Notes: a model not told the origin generated them from the sequence alone. A stretch of 64,000 nt of DNA from Variovorax boronicumulans (GCF_030812215.1 NZ_JAUSSG010000005.1:186001-250000), one strand, 5' to 3'. Shown: positions 19,252 to 32,277, counted from the first letter of the stretch. Numbers and translations are program-made.

Positions 19252-19399
19252 GGCGGTTCGGCAAGAGCCCGGCGCGGGCTGGCCGGGGAGGACGGATTAT
19301 CGCGCCCGGGCGATGCCCTCCGCGCGGCAGACCCTAGACTTGGGGCACGCAACCTGCATGTTGCCTGGGTAACGTCTGCTTTCGTACTGCCTGAACGCC

Positions 19400-20371
19400 A
19401 TGAAACTGCTCTGGAAACCCCTGGCCCTGGGCCTCGCCGCCTGTCTCGCCACCCTGCCCTCGTGGGCGCAGCAGGCCAACGACAAGCCCCTGCGCATCGT
19501 CGTCCCCTTCGCCCCCGGCGGCGCGCAGGACGTGATCGCCCGCTACCTGGGCGCCAAGCTCACCGACAAGCTCGGCACCCCGGTGATCATCGACAACAAG
19601 GCCGGTGCCGGCGGCATCGTCGCCGCCGATGCGGTGGCCAAGGCGACCGACGGGGCCACCGTGCTGCTGGCCACCGGCGGCGCCGTCACCATCGCGCCGC
19701 ACCTGCAGGCCAAGCTCCCCTACGACCCGGTGCACGAACTGGTGCCCGTGGCCCTGGTCGCCGACACGCCGATGACACTGTCCGTGCGCGCCGAGAGCCC
19801 CTACAAGACCATCGCCGACGTGCTGCGCGACGCCAAGGCGCGGCCCGGCCAGGTCACCTACGCCTCGACCGGCAACGGCACGGTGTCGCACCTCACGGGC
19901 GCGCTGCTGGCGCAGGCGAGCGGCGTGAGCCTGCTGCACGTGCCCTACCGCGGCGCAGCGCCGGCGCTGACCGACCTGCTGGGCGGTCAGGTGGCGACGA
20001 TCGTTACCAGCGTCGCCTCGATCGAGCCCATGGTCGCGAGCGGCAAGGCGCGCGTGCTCGGCACCTTCTCGCGTGCGGCACTGCCCAGCATGGGCACGGC
20101 GCCCACCGTCGGCGAAGCCACGGGCCTCGCGGGCATGGAGGTGCCGGTGTGGGTCGGCGTGATGGCGCCCGCGCGCATGCCGGCCGGGGGCATCGACAAG
20201 CTCTCCGCCGCGCTGGTCGAGGTGTGCAACCTGCCGGAGACCAAGCAGCGCTTCGCCCAGCTGGGCGCGGTCAACACCTGCGGCAATGCGGCGGCGCTCG
20301 GCAAGGTGGTGACAGAGGACAGCCAACGCTGGGCCAAGGTGATCAAGCAAGGCGGTATCAAGGTTGACTAG
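19400..20371 (+). CDS. Tripartite tricarboxylate transporter substrate-binding protein (Bug family)
   Basis: 323 residues with a Sec signal peptide cleaved after SWA (about residue 23). The mature N-terminus PLRIVVPFAPGGAQDVIARYLGAKL and VIIDNKAGAGGIVAADAVAKA are the diagnostic Bug (extra-cytoplasmic solute receptor) blocks. LLHVPYRGAAPALTDLLGGQV is the conserved central block. Bug proteins bind carboxylated small molecules for TctAB permeases, or serve as sensors. No tctA or tctB gene is adjacent, as is usual for the many orphan Bug genes of Burkholderiales. The next gene, an octopine-dehydrogenase-like enzyme, might act on the ligand. A hairpin-bearing repeat separates the two genes. Confidence 0.9.
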   Translation: MKLLWKPLALGLAACLATLPSWAQQANDKPLRIVVPFAPGGAQDVIARYLGAKLTDKLGTPVIIDNKAGAGGIVAADAVAKATDGATVLLATGGAVTIAPHLQAKLPYDPVHELVPVALVADTPMTLSVRAESPYKTIADVLRDAKARPGQVTYASTGNGTVSHLTGALLAQASGVSLLHVPYRGAAPALTDLLGGQVATIVTSVASIEPMVASGKARVLGTFSRAALPSMGTAPTVGEATGLAGMEVPVWVGVMAPARMPAGGIDKLSAALVEVCNLPETKQRFAQLGAVNTCGNAAALGKVVTEDSQRWAKVIKQGGIKVD

Positions 20372-20386
20372 CTTGGCTCTCCCCCA

Positions 20387-20460
20387 GTCTTCGCGCACTT
20401 CGTGTCGCTTCGCCAACCCCCTCACCGGGGGCAACACCAGTGGCCCGGCAAAGCCGGTTC
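20387..20460 (+). repeat. Dispersed intergenic repeat, copy 1 (two hairpins)
   Basis: The first 28 bp (20387-20414) are identical to 39521-39548. Similarity continues through CACCAG-TGGCCCGGCAAA. Copy 1 contains CCCCC-tcacc-GGGGG (20417-20431) and CCGGC-aaa-GCCGG (20446-20458). It starts 15 bp after the stop of the Bug gene. The second copy lies 5 bp after fur, and both are in the same orientation downstream of a plus-strand gene. That fits a terminator-like or processing repeat. Confidence 0.75.
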
Positions 20461-20488
20461 CACGGTGTTCACCGACGGAGTCGGCACA

Positions 20489-21565
20489 GTGACAGCGGCC
20501 GATGGGCTGCGCCGCGTCGGCATCGCGGGCACCGGCGCCATCGCGCTGGCCAGCGCCGCATGGCTGCGCCAGGCGGGCCACGGCGTCACCCTCTGGTCGC
20601 CGGGTGGCCAGGGCGCCGAGGCCTTGCGCACGCAGCCGCTGGAAGCCGGCGGCGTGCAGCCCTGCCGCGTGACGGTCGGGGTCGCCGACGATGCCGCGCA
20701 GCTCTGCCACTCGGCGGACGTGCTGCTGCTCGCGCTCCCGGTCAACGGCCACAGGCGCGTGATGGATGCGCTGCTGCCCTTCCTGCGCGACGGGCAGACA
20801 GTGATCGTCAGCTCGATGGCCTCGCTGTCGTCGCTCTATCTTCATGAGAGCGCTCGACGCGCCGGCAAGCAGGTGACGGTCGCGAGCTTCGGCACGACCG
20901 TGCTGACCGCGCGCCGCGAATCGGGCACCCAGGTCAAGGTGATGACGCGGCGCAAGGCGGTCGGCGTCTCGGCGCTTCCCGGCGCGAACGTCGCGAAGGC
21001 CGTCGCCCTCTGCACCGCGCTGTTCGGAGACGGCTTCTTCCCGCAGGACAGCGTGCTCGCCAGCGCCCTGGCCAACGTCAACCCGCAGTCCCACGGCCCG
21101 CTCGCGGTCTTCAACTGGACCCGCATCGAGCGCGCCGAGAACTGGCCGCAGTACCACTGCATGACGCCCGGCGTGTCGCGCGCGATCGAGGCGCTGGACC
21201 TGGAGCGGCGCGCCGTGGCGCAGGCCTTCGGCATCGCGCTCGGCCCCATCGAGGAACACTTCGCGCGCTCCTTCGGCACCGCGTCGGCGCGGCTCGAAGA
21301 CATCGCGGCCGAACTGCACGCCAAGCGCGGCGGCCCACCGGGGCCGGTGCGCACCGACACCCGCTACGTGACCGAGGACATGCCCTACGGCCTGGCCTTC
21401 GTGGAGGCGCTGGGGCAGATCGCCGGTGTGCCCACGCCTGCGACGCGGACCATCGTGGACGCGGCCTCGCTGGTCAACGGCATCGACTTCCGCGCGCAGA
21501 ACGACCTGCTGGCGCCGCTGGGCCTCAGCAACGAAACCGTCGAAGGCCTGCTCGCGCGCCTATGA
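20489..21565 (+). CDS. NAD/NADP octopine/nopaline dehydrogenase family protein
   Basis: 358 residues when started at the GTG at 20489; an upstream GTG at 20402 would begin inside the dispersed repeat and is rejected. The N-terminus RRVGIAGTGAIALASAAWL is a Rossmann dinucleotide loop (GxGxxA). The C-terminal half has SHGPLAVFNWTRIERAENWPQYHCMTPGVSRAIEALDLER, the helical substrate domain of opine dehydrogenases. Such enzymes reductively couple keto acids to amino acids or run the reverse oxidation. The substrate is unknown. The gene converges on the redox trio with a 6-bp overlap and follows a Bug binding protein. Confidence 0.82.
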   Translation: MTAADGLRRVGIAGTGAIALASAAWLRQAGHGVTLWSPGGQGAEALRTQPLEAGGVQPCRVTVGVADDAAQLCHSADVLLLALPVNGHRRVMDALLPFLRDGQTVIVSSMASLSSLYLHESARRAGKQVTVASFGTTVLTARRESGTQVKVMTRRKAVGVSALPGANVAKAVALCTALFGDGFFPQDSVLASALANVNPQSHGPLAVFNWTRIERAENWPQYHCMTPGVSRAIEALDLERRAVAQAFGIALGPIEEHFARSFGTASARLEDIAAELHAKRGGPPGPVRTDTRYVTEDMPYGLAFVEALGQIAGVPTPATRTIVDAASLVNGIDFRAQNDLLAPLGLSNETVEGLLARL

Positions 21566-22153
21566 CCCGTCCGCGGGAAAGACCGGCTCGCCCAGGTTGA
21601 GCATCAGCCGGTTGGCCCAGGCGAACAGGGCCACCGAATGAACCAGGTCGAGGATTTCCAGTTCCCCGAGCCCGACCTCTTTCAACGCCCGGACATCCTC
21701 GGCCGAGACCTTGTCCGGCTCGGCGCCGAGCTTGATCGAGAACGCGACGATGGCTTTCTCGCGCGGCGAGGTGCCCGCCGAAGCCGGCTCCTCGAACACC
21801 TGCGCGATCACGTCGTTGCGCTTGGCCAGTTGCTCGAAACGCTGCGCATGCACCGACGCGCAGTACACACAGCCGTTGACGCGCGATTCCACCGTGGCGC
21901 CCAGTTCGCGCTCGGCGCGCGGCATGCCGCCCGGCGCGAACATGATCGCGTTGAAGGCGATGGAGCGCTGCAGCAATATCTCGGGCTGGTGCGCGAGCAC
22001 CAGGAAGTAGGGCGAGGTGCGCGCCTGCGGGCTCATCTCGTCCAGCGCCGCCAACTGGGCCGGCGTGGCGGTGTCGACATTCACCGTGTCCAGCCACGGT
22101 TTCCACTTGAGCACCTCGTTGGTGAAGCCCTGGATGCGGATCGGAGCCGTCAT
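21560..22153 (-). CDS. Alkylhydroperoxidase (AhpD-like) domain protein
   Basis: 197 residues. It carries the AhpD/CMD catalytic pattern: E83 and E89, then C95-V-Y-C98 with H102 (NGCVYCASVHAQRF), a redox-active thiol pair with a proton relay. The N-terminal extension (FTNEVLKWKPWLDTVN) and the long C-terminal helices resemble the Avi_7169-type peroxidase family. It is the last gene of a three-gene unit; its ATG overlaps the stop of the CMD-domain protein as ATGA. Function is likely thiol-dependent peroxide or organic hydroperoxide reduction, but no substrate is known for this subfamily. Confidence 0.82.
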   Translation of the reverse strand: MTAPIRIQGFTNEVLKWKPWLDTVNVDTATPAQLAALDEMSPQARTSPYFLVLAHQPEILLQRSIAFNAIMFAPGGMPRAERELGATVESRVNGCVYCASVHAQRFEQLAKRNDVIAQVFEEPASAGTSPREKAIVAFSIKLGAEPDKVSAEDVRALKEVGLGELEILDLVHSVALFAWANRLMLNLGEPVFPADGS

Positions 22154-22677
22154 GCCGAAACCTCCGCTGCAGCCAGCGCCTTGAGGCCCGCGACGACACG
22201 GATCTGGTAGGAGAGAAAAGCGATCAGCTGGCTCAACGCCACGAGCGCGGGCGTCGACAACCCGTGCGCCGCCAGCGCCTCGATGGCAGCGCGGTCCCCT
22301 TCGATCGGGCGCTCGATGAGCTTGCCCGCGAAGGCCAGCATCGCGCGCAGCCGCGCATCGGCGAGCGAGGCGATGTCGCCGCGCTCCACCGCATCGGCCA
22401 CCGCGGCGTCGGCGTTCTCGGCCGCCAGTTCCTCGCGGTAGTGCGCGGCGAGGTTCGGCGCCTTCGAGACGCGGCAGGCATGCAGCGCGACCAGCAGGCG
22501 CTCGGTGCGGGACAGCCCCTCGACCGCGTGCGAGAACATCGCGTCATGGCTGCTCTGGGTGGCGGCCACGACCTTGTCGCGCTGCCGGCGCAGCGCCCAG
22601 GTCGCTTGGTTCGGAGAAAGGGGCACCGTGTCATCGACCACGTCGATGGCCGGCAGCACGATGGACGGATTCGTCAT
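22150..22677 (-). CDS. CMD-domain (carboxymuconolactone decarboxylase-like) protein lacking the CxxC pair
   Basis: 175 residues, all-helical. RTERLLVALHACRVSKAPNLAAHYREEL and the C-terminal LSTPALVALSQLIAFLSYQIRVVAGLKAL match the AhpD/CMD helical fold, in the manner of the Avi_7170-type partner of AhpD-like proteins. A single cysteine sits where the CxxC pair is expected, so it is probably not itself a peroxidase. It may form a hetero-complex with the downstream AhpD-like protein. It begins 30 bp after the FAD-protein stop and overlaps the next gene by 4 bp. Confidence 0.75.
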   Translation of the reverse strand: MTNPSIVLPAIDVVDDTVPLSPNQATWALRRQRDKVVAATQSSHDAMFSHAVEGLSRTERLLVALHACRVSKAPNLAAHYREELAAENADAAVADAVERGDIASLADARLRAMLAFAGKLIERPIEGDRAAIEALAAHGLSTPALVALSQLIAFLSYQIRVVAGLKALAAAEVSA

Positions 22678-22707
22678 GCGGGTCCTTGAAGAGGAAAAGG
22701 GGTTCGT

Positions 22708-24159
22708 TCAGGTGCGTTCACCGGGCGGCGGCGCGGGCACCCACTCGTCGCCGAACAGCTCGGGCTCGCTGTAGGCCTCGAGGTTCGCGAAGTGATGGTC
22801 GAAATCCTCGCGATAGAACAGGCTCGCGATGCCGCTCGCGAGGCGCTTGGCACCGTCGCTGATCGCGGGAATGTCGCCCGACACCGTGCCATGCGACAGG
22901 GCAGCCGGGTAGCAGAAGCAATGGATGCGTTCGAGCCCCGGACATTCGCCCGCCACACGCTCCTGGAATTCGAAGACCGGCCCGAGGTCGGGCGAATCGG
23001 CCAGCTCCTGGTCTTCGTCGCCGGGCGGGGGCACGAAGCGGTCTCCCCACGTCCGGATGTGGGAGGCGATGCCGTCGAATTCGGGGCGGTTCGGCCAATC
23101 GACCTTGAAGCCGGTCGAGACGATCAGGAAGTCGAATTCGAAATCGCCCTTGGGGGTCGTCACACGCATCGCATCGCCCTCGGGCGCGACCGACAGGATC
23201 GGGCAGCCGAAGTTGAAGAACGCATTCGGAAAAGCCGACACCCGCAGCGTGCTGCCGTGCGGTGGCGGCACGTTCGCGACGTTGATGTAGTGGCGGATGC
23301 GCCACTTGCGTTCGTCCGACAGGTCGAAGTGCCCCTGCGTGAGGCCCGGCACGCCGGCGCCCTTGCCCTTGTTGACGCGCGGCAGGTCGGGGCGGCGGAT
23401 CAAAAGTTCGACGCTGTGCGCGCCCGCCTCCAGCGCGGTGGCCGCGCTGTCCATCGCCGACGAGCCCGCGCCGACCACGCCGACGCGCAGGCCCGCGAGC
23501 TGCCCGTAGTCCATGTCGTCGGACGAATGCGCCCACTGCGAACGCGGCAGCGCATTCACGAACGCCGGAACCGCCGGGCCGCCTAGACCGTCGCGGCCCG
23601 TGGCCAGCACGACGCGGCGCGCCAGCACGCTGTGGGCACCGGCCGGCGTGCGCAGGTCGAGCCGCACTGCCGTGCCATCGGGCAGCGGGTGGATGCCGGT
23701 GACCACGGTGTCGTTGCGCACGTCCACGTTCATCACGCGGCGGTACCAGCAGAGGTAGTCCATCCACTGCAGGCGCGGGATCTTGTCCATCGCCGCCCAT
23801 GCTTCGCGCCCGAACTGCGCTTCGAACCAGGCACGGAAGGTGAGCGACGGCAGGCCCAGCGCGGGGCCGGTGAGTTCCTTGGGCGAGCGCAGCGTCTCCA
23901 TGCGCGCGGTGGTGGCCCAGGGGCCTTCCTTGCCCGCAGGGGACCGGTCGAAGACCACGGCGCGGATGCCCTGCTGCGCGAGCGCCACCGAGGCCGCGAG
24001 CCCCGCCTGCCCGCCGCCGATGACGGCCACGTCGAGCATCGCCTCGCCCTCCTTCTGCCGCACGGGCATCCATTGGCGGCCGGGGAAGCCGAGGTAGTCG
24101 AGGTCCTGGGCGAGCCGCGCCTCGAGCGCGGCGAGGGATGAAACGGAATCTGATGTCAT
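22708..24159 (-). CDS. FAD/NAD(P)-dependent monooxygenase-like oxidoreductase
   Basis: 483 residues. The FAD-binding fingerprint DVAVIGGGQAGLAASVAL (glycines around 48-53) is preceded by about 40 residues of helix, and a second Rossmann loop, LRVGVVGAGSSAMDSAATALE, follows for NAD(P)H. The layout resembles flavin-containing or Baeyer-Villiger-type monooxygenases. A single FxGxxxHxxxW fingerprint is not evident, although SQWAHSSDDMDYGQLAGLRVGVVG may take that place. It is the first gene of the redox trio and divergent from the glycogen operon. Its substrate is probably a small organic molecule, and the adjacent peroxidase pair may deal with hydroperoxide side products; both points are inference. 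Confidence 0.85.
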   Translation of the reverse strand: MTSDSVSSLAALEARLAQDLDYLGFPGRQWMPVRQKEGEAMLDVAVIGGGQAGLAASVALAQQGIRAVVFDRSPAGKEGPWATTARMETLRSPKELTGPALGLPSLTFRAWFEAQFGREAWAAMDKIPRLQWMDYLCWYRRVMNVDVRNDTVVTGIHPLPDGTAVRLDLRTPAGAHSVLARRVVLATGRDGLGGPAVPAFVNALPRSQWAHSSDDMDYGQLAGLRVGVVGAGSSAMDSAATALEAGAHSVELLIRRPDLPRVNKGKGAGVPGLTQGHFDLSDERKWRIRHYINVANVPPPHGSTLRVSAFPNAFFNFGCPILSVAPEGDAMRVTTPKGDFEFDFLIVSTGFKVDWPNRPEFDGIASHIRTWGDRFVPPPGDEDQELADSPDLGPVFEFQERVAGECPGLERIHCFCYPAALSHGTVSGDIPAISDGAKRLASGIASLFYREDFDHHFANLEAYSEPELFGDEWVPAPPPGERT

Positions 24160-24290
24160 TTAAGCAAGCCGGAAACAGCGCCCAGTGTAGAAAGCTTCTC
24201 CGCCTGTCGAATCGCGCCCGGTCGCCGGCAAACGCGTATGACTGGCCCGGATTTCGCATGCCACAATGATTTCAGACCACAGGGGCAGGC

Positions 24291-25955
24291 ATGGGCAGCA
24301 GCAACAGCGAATGGTGGCGCGGCGCGGTGATCTACCAGATCTACCCGCGCAGCTTCATGGACAGCAATGGCGATGGCATCGGCGACCTGCCCGGCATCAC
24401 GGCCCGGCTCGACCATGTGGCCAGCCTCGGAGTCGATGCGGTCTGGGTCTCGCCCTTCTTCCGCTCGCCGATGAAGGACTTCGGCTACGACGTGTCCGAC
24501 TACCGCGCGGTCGATCCGCTCTTCGGCACGCTCGCCGACTTCGACGCGATGCTCGCGCGCATGCATGCGCTGGGGCTCAAGCTCATCATCGACCAGGTGC
24601 TCTCGCACACCTCCGACCAGCACGCCTGGTTCGCCGAAAGCCGCAGCTCGCGCGACAACCCCAAGGCCGACTGGTATGTCTGGGCCGACCCCAGGCCCGA
24701 CGGCACGCCGCCCACCAACTGGCTCTCGGTCTTCGGCGGCTCGGCCTGGCAGTGGGATTCGCGCCGCAGGCAGTACTACCTGCACAGCTTTCTCACCGAA
24801 CAGCCGGACCTCAATTTCCACTGCACCGAAGTGCAGGACGCGCTGCTCGGCGAGGTGCGCTTCTGGTGCGAGCGCGGCGTGGACGGCTTCCGCTTCGACG
24901 CCTGCAACCACCAGTTCCACGACGCCCTGCTGCGCGACAACCCTCCGGCTTCGCTCGCGTCGATCGACGAGGTCAGCACGGTGCGCGCCGACAACCCCTA
25001 TGCGATGCAGCAGCACCTGTACGACAAGAGCCAGCAGGAGAACCTGGTGTTCCTCGAACGCCTGCGCCAGTTGCTCGACGGCTATGGCGCGGTCGCGCTG
25101 GGCGAGGTCGGCGACGAGAACGCGCCGCCCGTCATGGCGCAGTACACCGAACTCGGCAAGCGCCTGCACCTGGCCTACAGCTTCAGCCTGCTGACCGCGG
25201 ACCACAGCGCCAGGCACCTGCGCCACCAGGTGGAGGCACTCGACCAGGCGCTGGCGCCCACCGGCGGCTGGGGCTGCTGGGCGGTGTCGAACCACGACGT
25301 GCCGCGCGTCTCCACGCGCTGGAGCGACGGCAAGGCGCCCGACACGCGGCGCGACCGGCTCTGGCTCACCTTGCTGCTCGCGTTGCGCGGCAGCGCCAGC
25401 ATCTACCAGGGCGAGGAGCTCGGCCTGCCCGAAGCCGAGGTGCCCTTCGAGCTGTTGCAAGACCCCTACGGCCGCACCTTCTGGCCCGAGTTCAAGGGCC
25501 GCGACGGCTGCCGCACGCCGATTCCGTGGCAAGCAGATGCGCCGCACGGCGGCTTCACCACCGGCACGCCGTGGCTGCCCGTGTACGGCGCGCACCTGCC
25601 GCTGGCCGTCGACAACCAGGCCGACGACACGGGCTCGATGCTGGCCTTCAGCCGTGCGCTGCTGCACTGGCGCCGCACGCAGCCGCTGCTGCGCACCGGC
25701 GGCATCGTGTTCTTCGATGCGCCCGAGCCCGTGCTGTGGTTCGAGCGGCGCGACGGCAACCGATCGCTGCAGGCGATCTTCAACATGGGGAGCGAGCCCT
25801 TGTCGATCCCGCTGCGCGAGGCGCTGGTGCCGCTGCAAGGCCATCCGCTCGCTGCGACCGCCAGCGTGCAGGGCCATGGCGAAAGGCGCATGCTGGCACT
25901 GGCGCCCTACGGCGTCTTTTTCGGAACACCCGCCAACGAAGAAGGACACAGCTGA
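24291..25955 (+). CDS. GH13 alpha-glucosidase / oligosaccharide hydrolase
   Basis: 554 residues without signal peptide. Glycoside hydrolase family 13 blocks are present: the start [22 protein letters not shown], the nucleophile Asp in [11 protein letters not shown], the acid/base Glu in ALGEVGDE, and the transition-state Asp in SNHDVPR. The start and the [11 protein letters not shown] block are those of alpha-1,4/1,6-glucosidases that cut the non-reducing end of short maltodextrins, isomaltose or sucrose-like sugars. It heads the glycogen operon, with only 5 bp to glgB. A role in trimming oligosaccharides released by GlgX and GlgP is inferred; transglucosylation is also possible. Confidence 0.9.
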   Translation: MGSSNSEWWRGAVIYQIYPRSFMDSNGDGIGDLPGITARLDHVASLGVDAVWVSPFFRSPMKDFGYDVSDYRAVDPLFGTLADFDAMLARMHALGLKLIIDQVLSHTSDQHAWFAESRSSRDNPKADWYVWADPRPDGTPPTNWLSVFGGSAWQWDSRRRQYYLHSFLTEQPDLNFHCTEVQDALLGEVRFWCERGVDGFRFDACNHQFHDALLRDNPPASLASIDEVSTVRADNPYAMQQHLYDKSQQENLVFLERLRQLLDGYGAVALGEVGDENAPPVMAQYTELGKRLHLAYSFSLLTADHSARHLRHQVEALDQALAPTGGWGCWAVSNHDVPRVSTRWSDGKAPDTRRDRLWLTLLLALRGSASIYQGEELGLPEAEVPFELLQDPYGRTFWPEFKGRDGCRTPIPWQADAPHGGFTTGTPWLPVYGAHLPLAVDNQADDTGSMLAFSRALLHWRRTQPLLRTGGIVFFDAPEPVLWFERRDGNRSLQAIFNMGSEPLSIPLREALVPLQGHPLAATASVQGHGERRMLALAPYGVFFGTPANEEGHS

Positions 25956-25960
25956 CCGCT

Positions 25961-28135
25961 ATGCCACCGAAGTCCCTGCCTGCCTCCGAAGTCCGCGCGC
26001 TGATGCGCGCCGAACACGGCGATCCTTTTGCCGTGCTCGGACCGCACGAAACGCGCGAGGGGCTGGAAGTGCGCGCACTGATGCCCGGCGCCCAAAGCGT
26101 GGCGGTGATGCATTCGCGCACCGGCTGGCCGCTCGCGATGCTCACGCGGCAGGAGGGCTCCGACCTGTTCAGCGGACTGGTGCCGGCGGCGGAAGCGCGC
26201 CTGGGCTATTCGTTCCAGGTCGATTGGGGCTCGCACACCTCGCGACTCGAAGATCCCTACCGCTTTGCATTCGTGCTCGGCGAAACCGACGTGTGGCTGC
26301 TGGCCGAGGGCACGCACCTGCGGCCCTGGGAGCGGCTGGGTGCGCACCTGCGCGAGATCGATGGCGTGAAGGGCGTGGCCTTCGTGGTCTGGGCGCCGAA
26401 CGCGCGACGGGTCTCGGTGGTCGGCGACTTCAACAACTGGGACGGCCGGCGCCACATGATGCGGCTGCGCCGCGAATGCGGCGTGTGGGAAATCTTCGCG
26501 CCGCACGTGGCGACCGGCGACAGCTACGCGTTCGAGATTCTTTCCGCGCAGGGCGAGGTGCTGCGCAAGGCCGATCCGTTCGCGTTCTCTTCGCGGCTGC
26601 GGCCCGACACCGCCTGCGTGGTGGCGCCGCTGCCGGCCGCGGTGAAGATGCCCGAAGGCCGCGCCAAGGCCAATGAACGCCACGCGCCGATCAGCATTTA
26701 TGAAGTGCACCTGGGCTCGTGGCGCCGCAAGAACAATGGCCACGAGTGGCTCGACTACCGCGAGCTGGCCGACACGCTCGTGCCCTACGCGCGCGACATG
26801 GGCTTCACGCACATCGAGCTGTTGCCGATCAGCGAGCACCCCTTCGACGGCTCGTGGGGTTACCAGCCGATCGGGCTTTATGCGCCGACCTCGCGCTTCG
26901 GAACACCCGGCGACTTTCGCCATTTCGTGGAGGCTGCACATGCGGCCGGGCTGGGGGTGATTCTTGACTGGGTGCCCGCGCACTTTCCGACCGATGCGCA
27001 CGGCCTGGGCAACTTCGACGGCACTGCGCTGTACGAGTACGCCGATCCGCGCGAAGGTTTCCACAACGACTGGCAGACGCTGATCTTCAACTTCGCGCGC
27101 ACGGAGGTGCGCAACTACCTGGTCGGCAATGCGCTGTATTGGCTGGAACGCTACGGCGTCGACGGCCTGCGCGTGGATGCGGTGGCGTCGATGCTGTACC
27201 GCGACTACAGCCGCAAGGCCGGCGAGTGGGTGCCGAATGCGCAGGGCGGACGCGAGAACCTGGAGGCCATCGATTTCCTTCGCCGCATGAACCGTGTGGT
27301 GGGCATCGAGCGGCCCGGCGCGGTGACGCTGGCCGAGGAGTCGACGAGCTTTCCGGGCGTGACGCGGCCGCCGGAAAACGGCGGGCTGGGCTTTCACTAC
27401 AAGTGGAACATGGGCTGGATGAACGACACGCTCGCCTATGCGGGCACCGACCCGGTCTACCGCAAGCACCACCACCAGCAGATCACCTTCGGGCTGATGT
27501 ACGCGCACACCGAGAACTTCGTGCTGCCGCTCTCGCACGATGAAGTGGTGCATGGCAAGGGCTCGATGATCGGACGGATGCCCGGGGACGAGTGGCAGAA
27601 GTTCGCGGGGCTGCGCAACCTGTACGGCTATCTCTGGGGGTATCCGGGGAAGAAGTTGTTGTTCATGGGAGGCGAGTTCGCTCAGGTCGCCGAGTGGAAT
27701 GCGGATCGCAGCCTGGACTGGCACCTGCTGGAGCATGCCCCGCACCAGGGAGTGCGGCGGCTGGTGCGCGATTTGAACAACGTGTACCGGCACTTTCCTG
27801 CGTTGCATGAGCTGGACAACGACGGCGGCGGGTTCGAGTGGATCGTGCATGACGATGCGGATCAGTCGGTGTTTGCGTTTGTTCGCCGGGCGCGGGACGG
27901 GGCGTTCGTTGTCGTCGTCTGCAACTTCACGCCGTTGCCTCGGCATGCGTATCGGCTGGGGGTTCCTGTTGCGGGGGCTTACCGGGAGATCATCAATACG
28001 GATGGGGCTGTGTATGGGGGGAGTGGTGTAGGGAACGGGATCGTCGAGAGTTCGCCGGGTGCCTGGCATGGGAAGGCGGATTCTGTTTCTGTCAGCGTGC
28101 CGCCGCTTGCTACTGTGATGTGGGTGTTGGTTTGA
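25961..28135 (+). CDS. glgB: 1,4-alpha-glucan branching enzyme
   Basis: 724 residues, close to the usual length of GlgB, which makes alpha-1,6 branches in glycogen. The order is an N-terminal beta domain ([11 protein letters not shown]), the CBM48-like [23 protein letters not shown], the GH13 barrel with nucleophile in [14 protein letters not shown], acid/base in [10 protein letters not shown] and [13 protein letters not shown], and a C-terminal beta domain. The ATG at 25961 follows the GH13 stop by 5 bp. From about 27600 to the stop the codons shift to G- and T-rich forms on the plus strand, which is unlike the 5' two thirds; a giant palindrome follows. Confidence 0.96.
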   Translation: MPPKSLPASEVRALMRAEHGDPFAVLGPHETREGLEVRALMPGAQSVAVMHSRTGWPLAMLTRQEGSDLFSGLVPAAEARLGYSFQVDWGSHTSRLEDPYRFAFVLGETDVWLLAEGTHLRPWERLGAHLREIDGVKGVAFVVWAPNARRVSVVGDFNNWDGRRHMMRLRRECGVWEIFAPHVATGDSYAFEILSAQGEVLRKADPFAFSSRLRPDTACVVAPLPAAVKMPEGRAKANERHAPISIYEVHLGSWRRKNNGHEWLDYRELADTLVPYARDMGFTHIELLPISEHPFDGSWGYQPIGLYAPTSRFGTPGDFRHFVEAAHAAGLGVILDWVPAHFPTDAHGLGNFDGTALYEYADPREGFHNDWQTLIFNFARTEVRNYLVGNALYWLERYGVDGLRVDAVASMLYRDYSRKAGEWVPNAQGGRENLEAIDFLRRMNRVVGIERPGAVTLAEESTSFPGVTRPPENGGLGFHYKWNMGWMNDTLAYAGTDPVYRKHHHQQITFGLMYAHTENFVLPLSHDEVVHGKGSMIGRMPGDEWQKFAGLRNLYGYLWGYPGKKLLFMGGEFAQVAEWNADRSLDWHLLEHAPHQGVRRLVRDLNNVYRHFPALHELDNDGGGFEWIVHDDADQSVFAFVRRARDGAFVVVVCNFTPLPRHAYRLGVPVAGAYREIINTDGAVYGGSGVGNGIVESSPGAWHGKADSVSVSVPPLATVMWVLV

Positions 28136-28160
28136 TGAGTCTGAGGTTGTTTTTCTTTCG

Positions 28161-28775
28161 GAGGCCGGGTCTCGCCCCGGCGGGCGAGCTACTTTCTTTT
28201 GCTTCGCCAAAAGAAAGTAGCCAAAGAAAAGGCGACCCTGCTGTCTGCGTCCCTTCGCTTCGCTACGGGCAACCTGCGGTGCTCACGTTTCGCGGGGTCT
28301 CGCCCAAACTCGCTTCGCTCAAACAAGGGCGAGCCCTGATCCGCGAAACGCTCCGCTCCTCGGCGCATACAGAAGGGCTTGGAGACCAGCCACGCCATCG
28401 CTGCGCTCGGCGTTCAAGACATTGCGGGCCATCGCTTTGCTCGGCCCGGAACGGCACAACCAACGGCATCCACCAGCCATCACAACCAATTCAAGGCGGA
28501 CACGCGGAGCGTGTCCGCCCTTCGCGCCGAGCGAAGCAATGGCCCGTTTGGCTCCCCCTCCCCTCTGGCTGCGCCGAGGAGCGCAGCGTTTCGCGGATCA
28601 GGGCTCGCAGCTGTTTGAGCGAAGCGAGTTCTGCGAGACCCCGCGAAACGCGAGCACCGCAGGTTGCCCGCAGCGAAGCGGAGGGTCGCAGACAGTGGGG
28701 TCGCCTTTCTTTTGCCTACCTTTCTTTGGCGAAGCAAAGAAAAGTAGGTCGCCTGCCGGGGCGAGACCCGGCCTC
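28161..28775. repeat. Giant imperfect palindrome (two ~215-bp inverted arms) between glgB and glgX
   Basis: This fills most of the 670-bp gene-free stretch 28136-28805. The left arm (28161 to about 28377) reads as the reverse complement of the right arm (about 28561-28775), with roughly nine in ten bases matching. Inside the spacer a second inverted pair (28427-28445 with 28526-28544) continues the symmetry, and GGCGGACACGC-GGA-GCGTGTCCGCC (28495-28519) is a perfect 11-bp hairpin. Each arm also has its own internal hairpin: 28188-28200 pairs with 28209-28221 (13 bp, perfect), and the right arm has a slightly imperfect counterpart around 28715-28748. The frames within it are not protein-like. 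It resembles a non-autonomous, MITE-like genus-wide repeat; no transposase is present. Confidence 0.85.
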
Positions 28776-28805
28776 GGGGAAAAAACCAATCCAGGGGCAA
28801 CAAGA

Positions 28806-30890
<2,085 letters not shown>

Positions 30891-30969
30891 AAGCCATGCG
30901 CGCGGCGCAGTGCTAGCCTAGCTACAGAAACTCTGACGACGCATTCCAACGAACGAACGGAGACACAGG

Positions 30970-32277
<1,308 letters not shown>

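Noticed and set aside
16909-20367. 1152-residue plus-strand open frame antisense to leuS and running into the Bug gene
   Set aside because: It is rich in His, Arg, Ala and Val with no domain logic, lies opposite a full-length leuS and out of frame with the Bug protein, and reflects high G+C codon bias.
20402-20488. Earlier GTG start for the octopine-dehydrogenase-like gene
   Set aside because: Those codons lie in the dispersed repeat also found after fur, so the GTG at 20489 is preferred.
24266-28135. Possible GH13-GlgB fusion in one long frame
   Set aside because: The 5' part of that frame is out of frame with the real GH13 gene and is low-complexity; glgB starts at its own ATG (25961) after the GH13 stop.
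28161-28775. CRISPR array or transposase in the repeat-rich glgB-glgX gap
   Set aside because: The repeats are inverted, not regularly spaced direct repeats, and no transposase-like frame exists.
28422-28805. N-terminal extension of GlgX into the palindrome
   Set aside because: The extension is translation of repeat DNA; the CBM48-like domain begins right after the ATG at 28806.
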